Of a stretch of DNA of 64,000 nt, positions 60,724-64,000 are shown piece by piece. The notes under the pieces are model-generated. The model was not told where the DNA came from, searched no databases, and saw only the letters and a program-made list of their open reading frames with translations. Source of the stretch: Stenotrophomonas indicatrix (lineage in GTDB: Bacteria > Pseudomonadota > Gammaproteobacteria > Xanthomonadales > Xanthomonadaceae); the NCBI RefSeq assembly GCF_002750975.1, contig NZ_PEJS01000001.1, positions 2,108,001-2,172,000 of the forward strand, written 5' to 3'. The position numbers and the translations under genes were made by a program. Each line of letters starts with the position of its first letter. Positions within the stretch are counted from its first letter, which is position 1.

Positions 60724-63024
60724 ATGACCAAGACCCTGTTGGCTGCTGCGTTGTCCCTGGCCCTTGCACCGACCGCGTGGGCGCAGCAGGCGCCGTCGGC
60801 CACCGAACTCGATGCGGTTTCAGTCATCGGCAGTGGCGAGGCGCGCCAGGTGCAGCGCATCACCCGCGAGAACCTGGACATCCTGCCGCCGGGTACCAGC
60901 CTGCAGAAGACGCTCAACCTGCTGCCCGGCGTCAACGCGCAGTCGGCCGACGCGCTGGGCACCAACGAACAGTCGATGACCCTGAGCCTGCGCGGTTTCA
61001 ACTCCACCCGCCTGGGCTACACGCTGGACGGCGTGCCGCTGGGCGATGGTGCGTACAACAACTACAACGGGCTGACCATCAACCGTGCGCTGATCAGCGA
61101 GAACATGGAGGGCGCCGAACTGGCGGTGGGCATCGGCAGCCTCGGCACGCCGTCCACCAGCAACCTCGGCGGCACCATTTCCTATACCTCCGACCGCCCG
61201 GCGCAGGAACTGGGCGGCCGCGTGGTGCAGACCTTCGGCAGCGATGCCAACCGTCGCACCTTCGTGCGCGTGGACAGCGGCGAGTACAACGGATTCTCCG
61301 GCTACGTGTCGGGCATGAACGCGGTCTCGGACCTCTGGAACGACCAGACGGCGTACAACAAATCCACTACCAAGCAGTTCAACGCGAAGGGTGTGTGGAA
61401 CTTCGGCAGCGGCCAGATCACAGGTTTCGTCGACACCTCGCGCACCAGCCAGGCGGACTACTTCTACCTGTCCAAGGACGAGATGTCCCGCGGCCTGGGC
61501 TGGGACTGGGGCGGCTACGCGCCGGACTGGAACAAGGCCGTGGCCAAGGCCTACTGCAACACCGCCAGCCTCAACGCGAAGAAGTGCGACAACAGCGGTC
61601 CGGACAAGGACGCCGACGGCGCATTCACCGCCGGGCAGATCCTGCGCGATGACAACCTGTACTACCTGGCCGGTGATTTCTTCCTGGCCGATGGCTTCAG
61701 CCTGCGGGCACTGGCCTACCACCACGATGACCGCGGCGAAGGCCACAACTGGAACAGCGGTGCATGGTCGAACAAAGGCACCGCGCAGGAAATCCCGATC
61801 ATCTTCCGCAACACCATCTACACCATCGACCGCGATGGCGGCACGCTGTCCTTCGATTGGGAGCTGGGCGCACACCGCCTCGAAGGTGGCGTCTGGTACG
61901 AACGCAACACCAGCAGCGCCGAACGCTACCAGACGGCGGTGGACGGCCCACGCGACCTCAGCGGCATGAACACCCTGCCCTCGGATGTGGGCGTGTTCGC
62001 CCAGCGTACGCGCTGGAAGACCCACCAGTTCTTCCTGAAGGACACCTGGCGGCTGCTCGATGACCGCCTGACCCTGGAGTTCGGCGCCAAGAGCCCGCAC
62101 GCCACCTCCGATGCGCAGGCGCTGCCGGGCGATGCGAAGACACCGATCCTGCCGAGCTCGAACAACCAGTTCGCCACCGGTTCGCTGAAGGCCAGCAGGA
62201 ATTTTCTGCCCAGCGTGGGTGCCAACTTCCGCCTCAGCGAGCATCACGAAGTGTTCGCCAGCTACGCCGAGAACATCGCCATGTTCCAGGGCGGCTTCAA
62301 ACTTGGCCCACAGGCGGTCAGCCAGGCCACCTGGAACGCGCAGGGCAACCTGAAGCCGGAAGAATCACGCTCGCTGGAGGCGGGCTATCGCTTCGTCACC
62401 GATACGTTGCAGGCATCGGTCGCTGCCTACAGCGTGCGCTTTGACAATCGCCTGCTGCAGTACAACCCCTGCGATTCGAGGCAGCCGGTCGGCCCCACCT
62501 GCGGCAACCGTTTCTACAATGTCGGCGGCGTCGACAGCCGCGGTGCTGAACTGACCGTGCTGTGGACACCGAACGAGCACTTCAGCTGGTACACCTCGGC
62601 GTCGCTGAACCGCTCGACATATGCCTCCAACTACACCCAGGCCGGCGCCGAGCAGCAGATCAAGGGCAAGATCCAGACCGACACGCCCAAGCAGCTGCTG
62701 GCCACCGAAATCACCTGGCGCGACAACGGCTGGTTCGCCAGCCTGCGCGGCAAGTACACCGGCGAACGCTTCTACACCTATACCAACGACCAGGGCTTTG
62801 GTGGCTTCACCGTGTTCGACCTGGCCGGTGGCTACGATTTCGGTCAGGTTGGCTTCGCCAAGGGCATGCGCCTGTCGCTGAACGTGACCAACGTAGGTGA
62901 CAAGCGCTACGCCAGCAACCTGGACTCGAGCGTGTTCGCCCCCAGCGACCCGGCCGGCAAGCTGTATGTGTTCCATGCGTCGGCACCGCGCCAGGTGTTC
63001 GGTACCATCGACATCCGTTTCTGA
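60724..63024 (+). CDS. TonB-dependent outer-membrane receptor
   Basis: 766 residues. Signal peptide MTKTLLAAALSLALAPTAWA. The plug domain has TLNLLPGVNAQSADALGTNE, SLRGFNSTRLGYTLDGVPLG and the family's GTPSTSNLGGTISYTSDRP. A 22-strand barrel ends with VFHASAPRQVFGTIDIRF, including the terminal aromatic. There is no STN domain, so it is not itself a sigma-signalling receptor. The substrate is unknown. It lies 22 bases upstream of a phytase-like esterase gene, which suggests uptake of a phosphorylated or related compound. Confidence 0.95.
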   Translation: MTKTLLAAALSLALAPTAWAQQAPSATELDAVSVIGSGEARQVQRITRENLDILPPGTSLQKTLNLLPGVNAQSADALGTNEQSMTLSLRGFNSTRLGYTLDGVPLGDGAYNNYNGLTINRALISENMEGAELAVGIGSLGTPSTSNLGGTISYTSDRPAQELGGRVVQTFGSDANRRTFVRVDSGEYNGFSGYVSGMNAVSDLWNDQTAYNKSTTKQFNAKGVWNFGSGQITGFVDTSRTSQADYFYLSKDEMSRGLGWDWGGYAPDWNKAVAKAYCNTASLNAKKCDNSGPDKDADGAFTAGQILRDDNLYYLAGDFFLADGFSLRALAYHHDDRGEGHNWNSGAWSNKGTAQEIPIIFRNTIYTIDRDGGTLSFDWELGAHRLEGGVWYERNTSSAERYQTAVDGPRDLSGMNTLPSDVGVFAQRTRWKTHQFFLKDTWRLLDDRLTLEFGAKSPHATSDAQALPGDAKTPILPSSNNQFATGSLKASRNFLPSVGANFRLSEHHEVFASYAENIAMFQGGFKLGPQAVSQATWNAQGNLKPEESRSLEAGYRFVTDTLQASVAAYSVRFDNRLLQYNPCDSRQPVGPTCGNRFYNVGGVDSRGAELTVLWTPNEHFSWYTSASLNRSTYASNYTQAGAEQQIKGKIQTDTPKQLLATEITWRDNGWFASLRGKYTGERFYTYTNDQGFGGFTVFDLAGGYDFGQVGFAKGMRLSLNVTNVGDKRYASNLDSSVFAPSDPAGKLYVFHASAPRQVFGTIDIRF

Positions 63025-63046
63025 TCGCCGGCCGAGGAGTCCATTG

Positions 63047-64000
63047 ATGTCCGTTACTGCCCTGCTGTTGGCCGCGCTCTCGGTCAGCGGCTACAACGCA
63101 CCGCATGAAGCCCGCGGCATGCCACCACGCGCGGTGGACGTGGCCAGCTTCACTTACGTGGACAAGGGATTGGTCGCCGCCGGACGATTGCCGGCCGGCA
63201 CCGTGGACTTCCTCGGCGATACGCTGGGCTCGTTCTCGTCGTTGGCGGTACAGCCGGGCACGTGGCGGCGTACCGCGCATGGCTATGAAGGGGTGCTGTG
63301 GACCCTGCCCGACCGCGGTCGCAACGATCCGGAGGCCGGCCTGTTCTACGACTACGCTGGCCGCCTGGAGCACATGCAGCTGCGCATCGACTGGCCTGCA
63401 GACAAGCCAGAGAGCTTCGGCACGCTGACGATGAAGCCGGAAAAGGGGCTGGTGCTGAAGGACTACAACGGCCAGCCATTCACCGGTGCCGACCCCGGTG
63501 ATCACACCATCATCCAGCGTGGCGTGGTGCTGCCCTCACCCGCCGTGGGCGCGGGGGCCGGCAAGGTCGCACTTGATGCCGAATCGCTGCAGTTCACTGC
63601 GGACGGCCACTTCTACATCGGCGACGAGTACACCGCCAACGTCTATTACTTCAACGCACAGGGGCAGCTGCAGGGCGTGATCGTGCCGCCGCAGGCGATC
63701 CAGCCACAACGTGATGGCAAGCCTGCCTTTGGATCGTTGGCCCCGCCGCAGACCGGGCGCCGCAACAACCAGGGCGTGGAAGGCATGGGCCTGTCGCCCG
63801 ACGGCACACGGCTGTTCGTTGCCCTGCAGAGCGCGCTGATGCAGGACAGCGCGGCGGGCAATGCCGCCGGCCGCATCAACACCCGCGTGCTGGTCTACGA
63901 CGTGTCTGCCAACCCGACGCCGACGCAACCGGTGGGCCACCATGTGATGATCCTGCCCGCCTACGCCCACGACGGCAAAGGCAAGCTCGACCGTACCGCT
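63047..64000 (+). CDS. Phytase-like-domain esterase, 3' end beyond window
   Basis: At least 318 residues from the ATG at 63047, preceded by GAGGAG. A short hydrophobic export signal (MSVTALLLAALSVSGYNAP) is followed by the esterase-like domain of the phytase-like family (PF13449 type): LPDRGRNDPEAGLFYDYAGR, LDAESLQFTADGHFYIGDEY and NQGVEGMGLSPDGTRLFVAL. This family is a beta-propeller, and several members act as secreted phosphoesterases. With the receptor just upstream it forms a likely scavenging pair. Confidence 0.85.
   Translation, partial: MSVTALLLAALSVSGYNAPHEARGMPPRAVDVASFTYVDKGLVAAGRLPAGTVDFLGDTLGSFSSLAVQPGTWRRTAHGYEGVLWTLPDRGRNDPEAGLFYDYAGRLEHMQLRIDWPADKPESFGTLTMKPEKGLVLKDYNGQPFTGADPGDHTIIQRGVVLPSPAVGAGAGKVALDAESLQFTADGHFYIGDEYTANVYYFNAQGQLQGVIVPPQAIQPQRDGKPAFGSLAPPQTGRRNNQGVEGMGLSPDGTRLFVALQSALMQDSAAGNAAGRINTRVLVYDVSANPTPTQPVGHHVMILPAYAHDGKGKLDRTA

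Overview
The window is high-GC gammaproteobacterial DNA. It most resembles Stenotrophomonas (S. maltophilia complex, Xanthomonadaceae). The basis is the many GTAG-ended palindromes of the SMAG type, usually as inverted pairs ending GTAG...CTAC, together with a respiratory narKGHJI region, a DING-protein/type II secretion locus and several Xanthomonadaceae-type efflux and receptor genes. No rRNA, complete tRNA, CRISPR array, prophage or intact insertion sequence was seen.

Layout. 1-19312 (minus strand) is one long surface/secretion locus: a giant filamentous-haemagglutinin-type TpsA protein (cut by the left edge), a secreted DING phosphate-binding protein, a type II secretion operon in the order gspG-K-L-M-D-E-F, two unusual paralogous small proteins, and an ECF sigma/FecR/STN-TonB-like signalling trio. 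Content and order match the Pseudomonas aeruginosa PUMA3 locus (vreAIR - hxc - lapA - pdtA), but the genes for the minor pseudopilins and GspC are absent. The two unknown paralogs occupy their place. 19464-21098 holds an Lrp-type regulator divergent from azlCD.

21159-43696 is an anaerobic nitrate-respiration island. It has an FNR-box-preceded PAS/diflavin reductase pair and modABC. An FNR-type regulator and a HemN-like protein that lacks the radical-SAM cysteines come next. Then follow narK, a parvulin, narIJHG and a second narK, with a perfect FNR box (TTGATCTGGATCAA). A molybdenum-cofactor operon (moaA, a moaC-moaB fusion, moeA, moaD, moaE, mobA) completes it. Regulator, Mo uptake, MoCo synthesis, nitrate import and nitrate reductase with its chaperone are thus all together.

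43770-48042 is accessory. It has two small conserved genes, SMAG repeats, a strongly structured non-coding segment in front of a small acidic protein, and four exported proteins or lipoproteins of visibly lower GC. 48080-53468 is an AraC regulator divergent from a FUSC-type efflux system (FUSC, DUF1656, membrane fusion protein, outer-membrane factor). Then come a fasciclin protein, a one-TM unknown and an M14 metallopeptidase-like enzyme.

56347-60298 is a compact four-gene operon. It combines a MotA/ExbB-like protein bearing a ~570-residue helical tail, a MotB-like OmpA protein and two uncharacterised partners. Its architecture recalls the ZorA/ZorB motor of Zorya defence, but without any recognised Zorya effector. 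It is the best candidate here for an undescribed machine. The window ends with a TonB-dependent receptor and a phytase-like esterase (cut by the right edge).

A recurrent structural theme is SMAG pairs sitting immediately 3' of genes in tandemly duplicated blocks that also contain a copy of the neighbouring gene's 3' end (modC; the DUF2894-like gene).
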